Assembly: GCF_001425355.1 (NCBI RefSeq)
Contig: NZ_LMQN01000001.1
Location: forward strand, 1-64,000
From: Chryseobacterium sp. Leaf405
Lineage (GTDB): Bacteria > Bacteroidota > Bacteroidia > Flavobacteriales > Weeksellaceae
Length of the DNA stretch: 64,000 nucleotides
Direction of reading: 5' to 3'
Shown here piece by piece: positions 16,944-25,642 of this stretch (position 1 is the stretch's first letter; every line of letters begins with the position of its first letter). The position numbers and the translations under genes were made by a program. The notes beneath the pieces were generated by a model, which did not search any database, was not told the origin of the DNA, and saw nothing but the letters and a program-made list of their open reading frames with translations.

Positions 16944-16979
16944 TTTTTGCTAATAATCAATCAAAAAAATCTAAATTTG
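16944..16979 (+). promoter_or_regulatory. Promoter of the response regulator
   Basis: TTTTTG (16944-16949), 22-nt spacer, TAAATTTG (16972-16979), 5 bp before the ATG at 16985. The message would be almost leaderless. Confidence 0.7.
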
Positions 16980-16984
16980 CAACT

Positions 16985-18169
16985 ATGCAAAAAATCCTTA
17001 TTGTAGAAGACGAAAAAGCAATTTCCGGAGTACTTCACAGCATTCTTTCCGATGAACTTCCTGATTATGAATTCTTTATCGCAGAAGATGGACTTGAAGG
17101 CTATAAATATGTAGAAAAAGAAGATTTCGCATTGATTATTTCTGATATCAAAATGCCAAAACTTTCAGGAACCGAACTTTTAAAACAAAGTTTGACATTA
17201 AAACCTGAATCTACATTCATCATGATCTCAGGACACGCAGATATTGATTCTGCCGTATCTTGTCTAAGGGAAGGTGCATACGACTTCATTTCTAAGCCAA
17301 TTGACATCAACAGATTGATTACGAGTGTGAAAAATGCTTTGGCAAAAGAAACTTTGAAAAAAGAAAATAAAAATCTTCAGACAGAAAATAAAACTTTAAA
17401 GCGAAAAGTTAACAAAAAGTACCAAATGATCGGTGAATCAGAAGGCTTGCAGAAAATTCAGAATATGATCGAAAAGGTCGCTGTTTCTGATGCAAGAGTT
17501 TTGATTACTGGTCCGAATGGAGCCGGAAAAGAATTGGTAGCTCATGCCATTCACAATCAAAGTGAAAGAGCAAGAGGTCCGATGGTGGAAGTTAACTGTG
17601 CTGCTATTCCTTCAGAATTGATTGAATCTGAACTTTTCGGACACGTAAAAGGTTCTTTTACAGGAGCAATTAAAGACAAGCAAGGGAAATTTGAACAAGC
17701 GAACGGAGGTACAATTTTCTTAGATGAAATCGGAGATATGAGTCTGATTGCTCAGGCAAAAGTATTGAGAGTACTTCAGGAAAGCAAAGTTTCTCCTGTG
17801 GGAAGTGACAAAGAAATTAAGGTAGATGTAAGAGTTCTTGCAGCAACCAACAAAAATATGCAGGTGGAAATTGAGGCTGGAAGATTCAGAGAAGACCTTT
17901 ATCACAGACTTTCTGTTATCGAAATTTATGTTCCGCCATTGGATGAAAGAAAAGAAGATATCAAACTTTTGGTAGATCATTTTTCAGTTATGATTTCTGA
18001 TGAGCATGGTACTGCTGTGAAAAAATTTGACGAAAAAGCTATTGAAGCATTGAAAGCACTTTCATGGACAGGAAATATCAGGGAGTTGAGAAATGTTGTG
18101 GAGAGATTAATTATTTTAGGAGGAAACACCGTTTCTGCCGAAGATGTTGCAAGTTTTGTAAGGAAATAA
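16985..18169 (+). CDS. NtrC-type response regulator lacking a Fis DNA-binding domain
   Basis: 394 residues. Receiver domain 1-120 with phospho-acceptor D54 (LIISDIKMP) and K104; short coiled coil about 121-142; sigma-54 AAA+ domain with Walker A GPNGAGKE (176-183), GSFTGA loop (223-228) in place of the usual GAFTGA, Walker B GGTIFLDEIGDM, and the R-finger region. The chain ends with the AAA+ C-subdomain (NIRELRNVVERL) about 20 residues later, so the C-terminal Fis helix-turn-helix of typical NtrC (about 450-480 residues) is absent. No sensor kinase is adjacent. Confidence 0.92.
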   Translation: MQKILIVEDEKAISGVLHSILSDELPDYEFFIAEDGLEGYKYVEKEDFALIISDIKMPKLSGTELLKQSLTLKPESTFIMISGHADIDSAVSCLREGAYDFISKPIDINRLITSVKNALAKETLKKENKNLQTENKTLKRKVNKKYQMIGESEGLQKIQNMIEKVAVSDARVLITGPNGAGKELVAHAIHNQSERARGPMVEVNCAAIPSELIESELFGHVKGSFTGAIKDKQGKFEQANGGTIFLDEIGDMSLIAQAKVLRVLQESKVSPVGSDKEIKVDVRVLAATNKNMQVEIEAGRFREDLYHRLSVIEIYVPPLDERKEDIKLLVDHFSVMISDEHGTAVKKFDEKAIEALKALSWTGNIRELRNVVERLIILGGNTVSAEDVASFVRK

Positions 18170-18193
18170 TGTAATAATTATTTTTAAATATAT

Positions 18194-18230
18194 AAAGATT
18201 TGCAGTATGATACTGCAAATCTTTTTTTTT
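18194..18230 (+). terminator. Terminator of the response regulator gene
   Basis: AAAGATTTGCAGTA and TACTGCAAATCTTT make a 14-bp perfect stem with a 3-nt loop, followed by T7. Confidence 0.9.
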
Positions 18231-18299
18231 GGATTTTCTTAACTAAGAAAGAAATACTTTAAGCAAATTTGGGTGACAACTACATGAATATAAACTATT

Positions 18300-19661
18300 A
18301 TGAACTTTTTAAATAAAAAATATACAAAAGAGTGCCTGACACTCGCTCTTCCTGTGATGTTGACACAGGTTGGGCAGGTTTCAGTGAACTTATTCGATAA
18401 TATTATTGTAGGAAAATTATTGGGAGCTGATGCTTTGGCTTCCGTTTCGTTGGGAAATGCGGTATTTTTCTCAATGTTTGTTTTGGCATTGGGATTTTCT
18501 TTTGCCATTCCGCCTTTGGTTTCAGAAGCTCATTCGAAGGGTGAACATAAAACAATCAACTCCGTTTTCAGTCATGGATTCATCATTAATATGACCGTGG
18601 GAATTATTTTAATGGGAGTTCTACTGTTGGGATTACCTCTACTCTATCATTCTGGTCAGCCGGCGAAAATTATTCCGGATACAGTAGACTTTTTAGGAAT
18701 TATGGCAATCAGTATTGTTCCGTTTATGGCTTTTCAGACGTTGAGAGAAGTTTCTGAAGGTTTATCTTATACCATTGGGGTTACGAAAGCAACGATTATT
18801 GCCAATATCATTAATATTGTTTTAAATTATGTCTTTATTAAAGGTCTGTGGATTTTCCCGGAAATGGGTGTAAAAGGTTCTGCATTAGCTAGTTTAATTG
18901 CCAGAATCTTTATGGTTGTTTTTCTTTATTTTGTTCTTTTAAAAGAGAAAAAGACAAGACAATATATTAAAGACTTTTCTTTAAAAATTCAGGTTTTCAC
19001 AAGAGAAATGTTTGAAAAAATGATCCGATTAGGTTTTCCTACGGCGCTACAGATGTTCTTTGAAGTTACTGCTTTTGCAGGTGCCGCTTTCATCTGTGGA
19101 TTGATTTCGGCTCATGATATTGCTTCTCACCAGATTGCTTTGAGTATGGCTTCATTTACCTTTAATTTATGTATCGGTTTCAGTGTTGCTTCAACAGTGA
19201 TGATCGGAAGAAAATTGGGCGAACAAAATTTTGTCGAATTAAGAAAAGTCGGCATTAATAATTTGAAAATTGCATTTATTTTCATGTGCATCTGCGGAAT
19301 TGTTTTTATTTTAGGAAGAAATATTCTGCCGACATTTTTCACTAAAAAAGAAGAAGTTGAAGTTATTATTTTAGCTTCAAAATTAATGATTATTGCTGCT
19401 TTATTCCAGTTATCAGACGGAATTCAGGTAACGGCTCTGGGAATGTTGAGAGGCTTGCAGGACGTCAAAATCCCTTCAATTTATACGTTCATTGCATATT
19501 GGGTGATTACTATCCCTTTGGGATATTTCCTTTGCGTAACGATGAAAATGGGAGCATTTGGAATGTGGATCGCTCTTGGATTAGGATTAACGATTTCTGC
19601 TGTAATGCTTGTCAAACGATTTTTAAATATGTCGGAAAAGAGAGTGAAACAAAATTTTTAA
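18300..19661 (+). CDS. MATE family efflux transporter
   Basis: 453 residues, twelve predicted membrane helices in two six-helix halves. The N-terminal pattern LTLALPVMLTQVGQVSVNLFDNIIVGKLLGADALASVSLGNAV is that of NorM/MATE multidrug exporters driven by Na+ or H+. Length is normal. It stands between two terminators and seems monocistronic. Substrate unknown. Confidence 0.92.
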   Translation: MNFLNKKYTKECLTLALPVMLTQVGQVSVNLFDNIIVGKLLGADALASVSLGNAVFFSMFVLALGFSFAIPPLVSEAHSKGEHKTINSVFSHGFIINMTVGIILMGVLLLGLPLLYHSGQPAKIIPDTVDFLGIMAISIVPFMAFQTLREVSEGLSYTIGVTKATIIANIINIVLNYVFIKGLWIFPEMGVKGSALASLIARIFMVVFLYFVLLKEKKTRQYIKDFSLKIQVFTREMFEKMIRLGFPTALQMFFEVTAFAGAAFICGLISAHDIASHQIALSMASFTFNLCIGFSVASTVMIGRKLGEQNFVELRKVGINNLKIAFIFMCICGIVFILGRNILPTFFTKKEEVEVIILASKLMIIAALFQLSDGIQVTALGMLRGLQDVKIPSIYTFIAYWVITIPLGYFLCVTMKMGAFGMWIALGLGLTISAVMLVKRFLNMSEKRVKQNF

Positions 19662-19667
19662 TATTGT

Positions 19668-19692
19668 AAAGCGGTCTTTTGGATCGCTTTTC
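19668..19692 (+). terminator. Possible terminator of the MATE gene
   Basis: AAAGCGGTC and GATCGCTTT form a short stem followed by TTC, 7 bp after the stop. The T tail is short. Confidence 0.5.
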
Positions 19693-19717
19693 ATACTTAT
19701 AATCAATAAATTTTAGA

Positions 19718-20452
19718 ATGGAACACAAGCTAAATGAAATTTTTCAATTTCTAAAAGAAAATAGAAAATACAATAAAGAATTACAGGAAAAATATTATTC
19801 TTCAATTATTCTTCCTTTTGAAACAAAAGAAGATAAACTTACATCAGCTCTTTACAATATAGCTTCAACACAGAATAAGCCTAAGATTAATGAACTGTCT
19901 ACTTTCTTCAAGCAAATATTAGGTGATAAAAACTCATTTAGCTCTTTCAATAATTTTGTAGAAAAAATAAATCCAAGTAGCAAAAAAAATTATCAATCTT
20001 TATTTGAAGGGATGAGAAGACAAAAAGGATGGGGTGACAAAACATCTGCCTTATTCACAAAAATCATATTTCATTTACATAATAAAGAATATTCTCAAAG
20101 ACTTTCAATTTGGGATGACGTTCCACAATTTTCATCAGATGACAAATTTTTCTTACCTGTTGATTTTGTTATAATTTCCATATTTAACAGAATTCAAAAG
20201 ACTAACTGGAATTTTAAAAAAATTAATGATTTATTACATACATATTATACAGGAGATAAAATTGAAATTTGGGATGATCTTTGGTTTTGGGGATTTATAA
20301 CACAGCACGGATCCGGAATTAATCGTGATTTTAAATGGAATGAAAATAAATATTGGATGATGAAAGAAAGTAATAAAAATGAAAATATTATTTCAGAAAT
20401 AAAAAGTAAAACAACAATATTTTTAGATCTAATCGATGGTGAATATTTTTGA
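19718..20452 (+). CDS. Hypothetical protein, possibly with a helix-hairpin-helix DNA glycosylase-like fold
   Basis: 244 residues, no signal peptide or membrane segment. The stretch GMRRQKGWGDKTSALFTKII (about 95-114) looks like the helix-hairpin-helix of HhH-GPD glycosylases (G-x-G-x-K-T-A), and LSIWDDVP and LPVDFVI follow where a catalytic Asp could lie. This is only a resemblance. The coding sequence is visibly more AT-rich than its neighbours and its stop is overlapped by a dispersed repeat, both hints of recent gain. Alternative: an unrelated lineage-specific protein. Confidence 0.65.
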   Translation: MEHKLNEIFQFLKENRKYNKELQEKYYSSIILPFETKEDKLTSALYNIASTQNKPKINELSTFFKQILGDKNSFSSFNNFVEKINPSSKKNYQSLFEGMRRQKGWGDKTSALFTKIIFHLHNKEYSQRLSIWDDVPQFSSDDKFFLPVDFVIISIFNRIQKTNWNFKKINDLLHTYYTGDKIEIWDDLWFWGFITQHGSGINRDFKWNENKYWMMKESNKNENIISEIKSKTTIFLDLIDGEYF

Positions 20453-20484
20453 GATTACTTCGTCGCTTCGCTTTTCGCAATGAC
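20451..20484. repeat. Fragment of a dispersed Bacteroidetes intergenic repeat
   Basis: The 34 bp between two convergent genes read GAGATTACTTCGTCG then CTTCGCTTTTCGCAATGAC. This resembles a short repeat common between flavobacterial genes (recalled, not searched). Self-complementary parts such as GCGAAAAGCGAAGCG give a hairpin. Confidence 0.5.
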
Positions 20485-20988
20485 CTAATTAATCCTCTTT
20501 CCTAAAATCACCAAAGTTCTTTCCACACCGTCCAAAACTGCTACATCAGGTAAAACTCCCCAATCTGTAAAACCAAAATGTCTGAACAATTTCAAACTCG
20601 GTTCATTATGTAAAAAGATAAAACCTAATAATGTTTTAACCCCAAATTTTCCTGCATTGTCAATGCAATATTGAAGAACTTTCTTTCCAAAACCTTTTCC
20701 ACGACAGTTTTCATCCATGTAGATGCTTAATTCAACCGTTGCGTGGTAAGCAGGTCTTCCATAAAACGATGAAAAGCTCACCCAACCAACGATTTCGTTT
20801 TCCTGATCTTCAACCATCCAAAGAGGTCTGGTTTCAGAATTATGCTGTTTAAACCACTCCAATTTACTTTCTACAGAAACATTTTCCGTATCCGCAGTTA
20901 CCATTCTTGAAGGTATAGTAGAATTATAGATTTCTACAATTTTTGGTAAATCTTCTTTATTTGCATTTCTGAACTGTAATTCTTGCAT
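20485..20988 (-). CDS. GNAT N-acetyltransferase, phosphinothricin-acetyltransferase-like
   Basis: 167 residues covering one GNAT domain. The acetyl-CoA loop is RGKGFG (96-101), preceded by the strand VELSIYMDENC, and the C-terminal FIFLHNEPSLKLFRHFGFTDWG is typical of the Pat/YncA subgroup that acetylates small amines such as phosphinothricin or methionine sulfoximine. Monocistronic, with a TATCTTTG box 21 bp upstream. The physiological substrate is unknown. Confidence 0.88.
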   Translation of the reverse strand: MQELQFRNANKEDLPKIVEIYNSTIPSRMVTADTENVSVESKLEWFKQHNSETRPLWMVEDQENEIVGWVSFSSFYGRPAYHATVELSIYMDENCRGKGFGKKVLQYCIDNAGKFGVKTLLGFIFLHNEPSLKLFRHFGFTDWGVLPDVAVLDGVERTLVILGKRIN

Positions 20989-21008
20989 CAGATTAAGACA
21001 TATTTATG

Positions 21009-21016
21009 CAAAGATA
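21009..21016 (-). promoter_or_regulatory. -7 box of the GNAT gene
   Basis: TATCTTTG on the minus strand, matching TAnnTTTG, 20 bp before the ATG at 20988. No clear -33 element. Confidence 0.5.
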
Positions 21017-21045
21017 CAGGAAGATTCCTTTATACTGTATTTGAA

Positions 21046-21630
21046 TTATTCCTGATTTTTACTTTCTTTTTTCTCAAACTCTTTTAAAGTTCGGTTAAGA
21101 CTTTTTACCGTAATTCCCAAATATGCCGCCATATCTTCTTTTGAGATTTCCATTTCTTTTGCTCTCAATTCTAAAAGCTGAGATAATGTATGCTCTGTGG
21201 TATGAAGCTGTTGGTAAGATGCCCTGTTTGAAGTGTTGAAAATACGTTCCGCAAAAACATCAAGCAGTAAATTATTTAATGTTAAATCACTTTTAATTAA
21301 GGACTGAAAATAAGGAATCGTCATAGAATATGCGCTGACCTCGGTGATGGCTTCTATACTGCAAATACAGGAAACATTTTTAATAACTTCTATTTCACCG
21401 ATAATTTCTCCTTTCCCAAGAAACTCAACGATGTATTCTTTATCACTTTCTTCCACGAAAAAACATTTTGTAATTCCACTTTTTATCAACATAATTTTAG
21501 TGGAAACTTCATTTTGTTTCAGTAGTTTTTCTCCTTTATCAAAGGATTCTAAAATAATGTTATCTTTATGCTCCTGGTTATGATATAACTTTTCTAAATA
21601 ATCTAAAAATTGCTGATTGGTTCTTAACAT
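21046..21630 (-). CDS. Crp/Fnr family transcriptional regulator
   Basis: 194 residues: N-terminal cyclic-nucleotide-binding-like barrel (about 20-125, FDKGEKLLKQNEVSTKIMLIKSG and FLGKGEIIGEIE) and a C-terminal winged helix (about 150-190, ISKEDMAAYLGITVKSLNRTLKEF). The exact cAMP-contact residues are not conserved, as in most flavobacterial members, so the ligand is unknown. It is flanked by unrelated genes; the 228-bp gap upstream holds the DoxX terminator and no other gene. Confidence 0.88.
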   Translation of the reverse strand: MLRTNQQFLDYLEKLYHNQEHKDNIILESFDKGEKLLKQNEVSTKIMLIKSGITKCFFVEESDKEYIVEFLGKGEIIGEIEVIKNVSCICSIEAITEVSAYSMTIPYFQSLIKSDLTLNNLLLDVFAERIFNTSNRASYQQLHTTEHTLSQLLELRAKEMEISKEDMAAYLGITVKSLNRTLKEFEKKESKNQE

Positions 21631-21797
21631 AATTTTATTCTGAATAAATATCCGTTCAAAGGATTATTTTATAATACTTTTTGTTGGCAGAAAATTACAA
21701 AAACTAACGTGAATATAATATGAATTCTTTTATAACTTCCATTATTTTAAAATACTTAAAATAAGCTTTAATAGTACTTTCCGGAAATAATTAAAAG

Positions 21798-21830
21798 AAA
21801 AAACTCATCCAAAATTTGAATGAGTTTTAT
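21798..21830 (-). terminator. Terminator of the DoxX gene
   Basis: AAAACTCAT and ATGAGTTTT with an inner CAAA/TTTG pairing; T-rich on the minus strand after the stem. Confidence 0.75.
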
Positions 21831-21858
21831 TTATTTTAAACTTGATTATATTTTAATA

Positions 21859-22287
21859 TTACCAATCGCTGGCTCTTTTTCTTTTCTCAATAAGATAATC
21901 TACAGATATTTTACCGGCTCCAAAAGCAATTAACAAAAGGTACACTGATAAATAGATCATGCTCATTTCTCTTTTTTCAAAAGGATCTGCACCATGTACA
22001 ACAAATCCTGCAATAATCATTGTGAAGATTAAAAAGCCTAATGCAACTCTTGTAAAAAGTCCGAGAATCAAAAGAATTGAACAAACAAACTCTGCAATAA
22101 CCGTAAGAACCAATGAAATCATTGGGCCAAGCCCTAAAAAATCAAAGAATTCTATCTTTCCGCCATCCAGAAGCATCTGTAATTTTGGAAATCCGTGAGA
22201 CAACATGGCAAAACCAATAAATACTCTCACGATCAATAAAACAATATCTTTTAAAACGGTATTTGACTTTGAGTTCGAATAGTTCAT
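21859..22287 (-). CDS. DoxX family membrane protein
   Basis: 142 residues from the ATG at 22287; a TTG codon directly before it is not needed. Four membrane helices and the family patterns IGFAMLSHGFPKLQ and ILGLFTRVALGFLIFTMIIAGFVVHGADPF are clear. DoxX proteins take part in sulfur or quinone redox chemistry in a few organisms, but most bacterial members have no assigned role. Monocistronic. Confidence 0.88.
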   Translation of the reverse strand: MNYSNSKSNTVLKDIVLLIVRVFIGFAMLSHGFPKLQMLLDGGKIEFFDFLGLGPMISLVLTVIAEFVCSILLILGLFTRVALGFLIFTMIIAGFVVHGADPFEKREMSMIYLSVYLLLIAFGAGKISVDYLIEKRKRASDW

Positions 22288-22355
22288 CAAGTTGTAATTT
22301 TGAATTAAAGATAATGAAAATCTTTTAATACAACGGTTATTACTGAACTTTTAGT

Positions 22356-23231
22356 CTATCTGTACCCGAAATTTTTCAAATCTCTGTCGTTTTTTCTCCA
22401 GTCTTTTTTCACTTTTACAAAAAGATTTAAGTGAATTTTTTTCGTAAAGAATTTTTCAAGATCTAATCTTGCTTCTGTTCCTACTTTTTTAATTGCCTCA
22501 CCTTTATGACCAATAATGATCCCTTTTTGTGTATCTCTTTCTACATAAATAATAGAATCGATGAAAATTATTCCTTCTTTCTCTTTAAATTGTTCTGTAA
22601 CAACTTCTACAGAATATGGAATTTCTTTATCATAATTCAGTAAAATTTTCTCACGAATCGCCTCATTAACGAAAAATCTTTCAGGCTTATCTGTATATTG
22701 ATCTTTATCGTAATATGCCGGACTTTCAGGTAAAAGAGATTTTAATTTAGGTAAAATAATATCCGTATTAAAAGCATTTAACGCCGAAATCGGAAGGATT
22801 TCTGCCTTTGGGATTCTTTCGTGCCAAATCTCCACAAATTTTTCTAAACCGGCTTGGTCTGTCTGATCTACTTTGTTTAACAAAAGTAAAACCGGAACAG
22901 GAATTTTATTCAATTTATCAATTAAAAATTCTGAAGGTTCAGCCTTATCCGTAACATCTACAATGAAAAGAAAAACGTCGGCATCCTGCAAAGAATCTTT
23001 CACAAAATCCATCATTTTTTCCTGTAAACCATATTTGGGATCAAGCACTCCCGGAGTGTCTGAAAATACGATCTGTAAATCTTCTTCATTATAAATTCCG
23101 AAAATTCTGTGGCGTGTTGTCTGAGCCTTTTGAGTAACAATTGCCAGCTTCTCCCCCATTAATTGGTTCAATAAGGTAGATTTTCCGGCATTGGGCTTTC
23201 CAACTATATTTACAAATCCTGCTTTGTGCAT
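22356..23231 (-). CDS. era: GTPase Era
   Basis: 291 residues, full length. GTPase motifs: G1 GKPNAGKS (11-18), G2 in QTTRHRIFGI, G3 DTPG, G4 NKVD, and a C-terminal KH domain (about 205-285) containing IIGHKGEAIKKVG that binds the 3' end of 16S rRNA. It assists 30S subunit assembly. Monocistronic with a TAACTTTG box 19 bp upstream. Confidence 0.97.
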   Translation of the reverse strand: MHKAGFVNIVGKPNAGKSTLLNQLMGEKLAIVTQKAQTTRHRIFGIYNEEDLQIVFSDTPGVLDPKYGLQEKMMDFVKDSLQDADVFLFIVDVTDKAEPSEFLIDKLNKIPVPVLLLLNKVDQTDQAGLEKFVEIWHERIPKAEILPISALNAFNTDIILPKLKSLLPESPAYYDKDQYTDKPERFFVNEAIREKILLNYDKEIPYSVEVVTEQFKEKEGIIFIDSIIYVERDTQKGIIIGHKGEAIKKVGTEARLDLEKFFTKKIHLNLFVKVKKDWRKNDRDLKNFGYR

Positions 23232-23250
23232 AAAATAATATTAAGAAATG

Positions 23251-23258
23251 CAAAGTTA
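23251..23258 (-). promoter_or_regulatory. -7 box of era
   Basis: TAACTTTG on the minus strand, 19 bp before the ATG. A TTG lies 24 nt upstream of it, slightly beyond normal spacing. Confidence 0.5.
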
Positions 23259-23382
23259 CTAAAACAAATTTGGTATAGCGGTCAATTCTTAAAATTTTAA
23301 AGAAAAAGGAATTCCTATTTGTGAAATATTTTACCTATAATTTAAAAAATTATCTGCTTATTCTGCTTGAATTACCTATATT

Positions 23383-24285
23383 CTAGAGCGAATAAGTTTC
23401 TTTTAATTTTTCAAATTCTTCATAATCATAATGGGGACACGCACCGGATTTTGATGTAATAAATGCACCTAAAGAAACGGCCTGTTTCATAATTTCTTCC
23501 GGCGATTCATTCTTAATTCTTTTAGAAACAAATCCAGCAAGAAAAGCATCGCCACTTCCCACGGTATCATCTATTTTAATCGGTAAAGCATTGAATTGAT
23601 ACTGTTTGTTATTAAAAAAATATTCTGCGCCTTCACTTCCTTTGGTTAAAATAATTTCTTTAGTATTAAAATGATTGGCAATAATTAATAATGAGTCTTC
23701 TATATTTCTATATTCTTCATCAATGAATGATAAAATTATGTTCATTTCTGCTTGATTCATTTTCACAATATTAGCCTTAAACAAAAGCATTTTAATAAGC
23801 TCAGTATCAACAAAAGGAGGTCTGAAATTAACATCAAAAATTTTCAATGGTGCATATTCCAGCAATTGAAGAAGAGTTTCCTTTGTTTTTTCATCTCTGG
23901 CAGAAAGACTTCCAAAAACAAAAGCGTCCGCATTTGAAATTAATTCCTTATGTTCAGGAAGCAATTCTATATAATCCCAGGCAACATCCTTTACAATTTC
24001 ATAATTTGCTTCATTGTGTTCATCAATTTTAGCAATAACAGTACTTGTAGGATTTTTTTCGCCAATCTGAATATAATCTGTGGTAATCCCCCATTGAGAA
24101 ATCTGTTGGATTAATTTTTTTCCTAAATCATCATTTCCCACCTTACTGAGCATTTTCACATCAATACCCATTTTATGCAAATTGTAAGCTACATTGAAGG
24201 GAGCACCTCCAGCTTTGGAACCATTTGGAAATATATCCCACAAAACTTCACCAAAACATACGACATAAGAATTTTCATTCACCAT
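23383..24285 (-). CDS. PfkB-family carbohydrate kinase, fructokinase-like
   Basis: 300 residues with both ribokinase-family signatures: GGAPFNVAYNLHKMG near residue 20 and DTVGSGDAFLAGF near 240-252, whose Asp is the catalytic base. Start FGEVLWDIFPNGSKAGGAP is typical of bacterial fructokinases that make fructose 6-phosphate. It lies 32 bp downstream of the LacI regulator on the same strand and is probably controlled by it in response to a fructose-containing sugar. No transporter or sucrase is next to it. Confidence 0.88.
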   Translation of the reverse strand: MVNENSYVVCFGEVLWDIFPNGSKAGGAPFNVAYNLHKMGIDVKMLSKVGNDDLGKKLIQQISQWGITTDYIQIGEKNPTSTVIAKIDEHNEANYEIVKDVAWDYIELLPEHKELISNADAFVFGSLSARDEKTKETLLQLLEYAPLKIFDVNFRPPFVDTELIKMLLFKANIVKMNQAEMNIILSFIDEEYRNIEDSLLIIANHFNTKEIILTKGSEGAEYFFNNKQYQFNALPIKIDDTVGSGDAFLAGFVSKRIKNESPEEIMKQAVSLGAFITSKSGACPHYDYEEFEKLKETYSL

Positions 24286-24317
24286 AGGTTAAAAGTTTAA
24301 TTATATTATTAATTTTT

Positions 24318-25316
24318 TTACTCTACTGAGCTCCTCTCCATAAACTTAGCATCGAAAGTCACTCTTTTTCCGTTAGGATCATAATTATTTATCTGGCTAT
24401 CAATAAGTTTTACAGATTCTTTCGCCATATCAATCAAAGGCTGCTGTATAAAGCTAACTTCAGTCGGAAAAAGATGATAGGCTTCTGTTTCATCAAATGC
24501 AATCACAGAAAGATCTTCAGGAACTTTAATATTATGATCAATTAAATATCGTAGTCCTGCAATTCCTAATTTATTACTTGAAAAATAAATGGCCGTCTTT
24601 TTGGAGAGATCAACATTTTCTTTAAGCTGAGCATGAAGATCTTCTGTAATATTCTGAATTCCAATCAGAAGTCTCTTAGCAGGAATATCAGAAACAGAAA
24701 TTCTCTTGTCAAAACCATCCTGTCTGTCAAGCAAATGAGGAAGTTTTGTATCGTATCCCACATAAATAATTTCTTCAAAATCTTTATTGACTAAATGGTC
24801 ACAGATTTGCTCAGAAATCTCAAAATTATTAATCATAACTCCCGGAATATCAACGTTTTTAAGATAACGATCTATCGTTACGAGCGGATATTCTTCACTG
24901 ATGAATTTATTAATTGCTTCATCTGAATCTAAAACCGGAGCGACAATCATTCCATCAACCTGTTGCTCAGAAAAAAGTTCCATCAGCTTCCTGAATTTTT
25001 CCGGCGTCTCATCTGAACTTCCGATTAGTAAAGTATACCCCATTTTCATTGCTTCATCTTCAATATTTCTTGCAATATTTGAATAAAAGTCGTTTGAAAT
25101 ATCAGCGACAATAAGCCCGATCAGCTTACTTTTACTCATTTTAAGACTTTTGGCAATCTTGTTGGGTGTATATTTAACTTCCTTGGCAACTTCTAAAATC
25201 TTTTTTTTCGTTGCTTCACTGATGCGGCTTCCCTCTTTTTTATTCATGACATAAGAAACCGTAGCAACGGAAACTCCTGCAATTCTGGCGATATCTTTAA
25301 TGGAAGCTCTTTTCAT
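24318..25316 (-). CDS. LacI family transcriptional regulator
   Basis: 332 residues from the ATG at 25316 (MKRASIKDIARIAGVSVATVSYVMN), which places the LacI helix-turn-helix at residues 5-24. The rest is a periplasmic-binding-protein-like sensor domain (LIGLIVADISNDFYSNIARNIEDEA...). The TTG 18 nt upstream that gives a longer frame is the end of the TATTTTTG box. It precedes the fructokinase and probably regulates both genes. Inducer inferred to be fructose or a derivative. Confidence 0.92.
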   Translation of the reverse strand: MKRASIKDIARIAGVSVATVSYVMNKKEGSRISEATKKKILEVAKEVKYTPNKIAKSLKMSKSKLIGLIVADISNDFYSNIARNIEDEAMKMGYTLLIGSSDETPEKFRKLMELFSEQQVDGMIVAPVLDSDEAINKFISEEYPLVTIDRYLKNVDIPGVMINNFEISEQICDHLVNKDFEEIIYVGYDTKLPHLLDRQDGFDKRISVSDIPAKRLLIGIQNITEDLHAQLKENVDLSKKTAIYFSSNKLGIAGLRYLIDHNIKVPEDLSVIAFDETEAYHLFPTEVSFIQQPLIDMAKESVKLIDSQINNYDPNGKRVTFDAKFMERSSVE

Positions 25317-25331
25317 AATTAATTCTGAATA

Positions 25332-25363
25332 CAAAAATAGGTCGTAAAATGTGTAAAAAACAA
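25332..25363 (-). promoter_or_regulatory. Promoter of the LacI-fructokinase unit
   Basis: Minus strand TTG (25361-25363), 21-nt spacer, TATTTTTG (25332-25339), 15 bp before the ATG at 25316. Confidence 0.7.
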
Positions 25364-25642
25364 TACAGTCATTCTTTTGGTGCTTTCAAAAATTATTGTA
25401 CTTTCGCCACCTTTTAAAAACCTCAAACACAATTAAATAACCATTTGATAATCATATATTTAAATTCTAAAATAACGGTTTTGATAGTTCCATATTAACT
25501 CAGTATGAACAGATTAAGATAATTAAAGTCGTGAATTTGGTTACACGTTTAGTCTTATAAAATTCAAAATAGTTTGAAAAAAAATTAAAATACAGTTTCA
25601 TACATTATAAATTCTGATAATTTTGAAAAAAATAATTTTTTC
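25364..25642. other. Gene-free AT-rich spacer
   Basis: With the promoter to its left this makes 326 bp without a gene between divergent regulators. I see no repeat, RNA gene or convincing promoter for the Crp-like gene in it, only AT-rich sequence. Confidence 0.4.

Noticed and set aside
15279..20452. Defence island
   Set aside because: No recognised defence gene; the only odd gene (19718) is an isolated hypothetical, and the rest are housekeeping.
25317..25334. Six extra residues on the LacI regulator
   Set aside because: They begin at TTG in the TATTTTTG box; the family starts at MKRASIKDIA.
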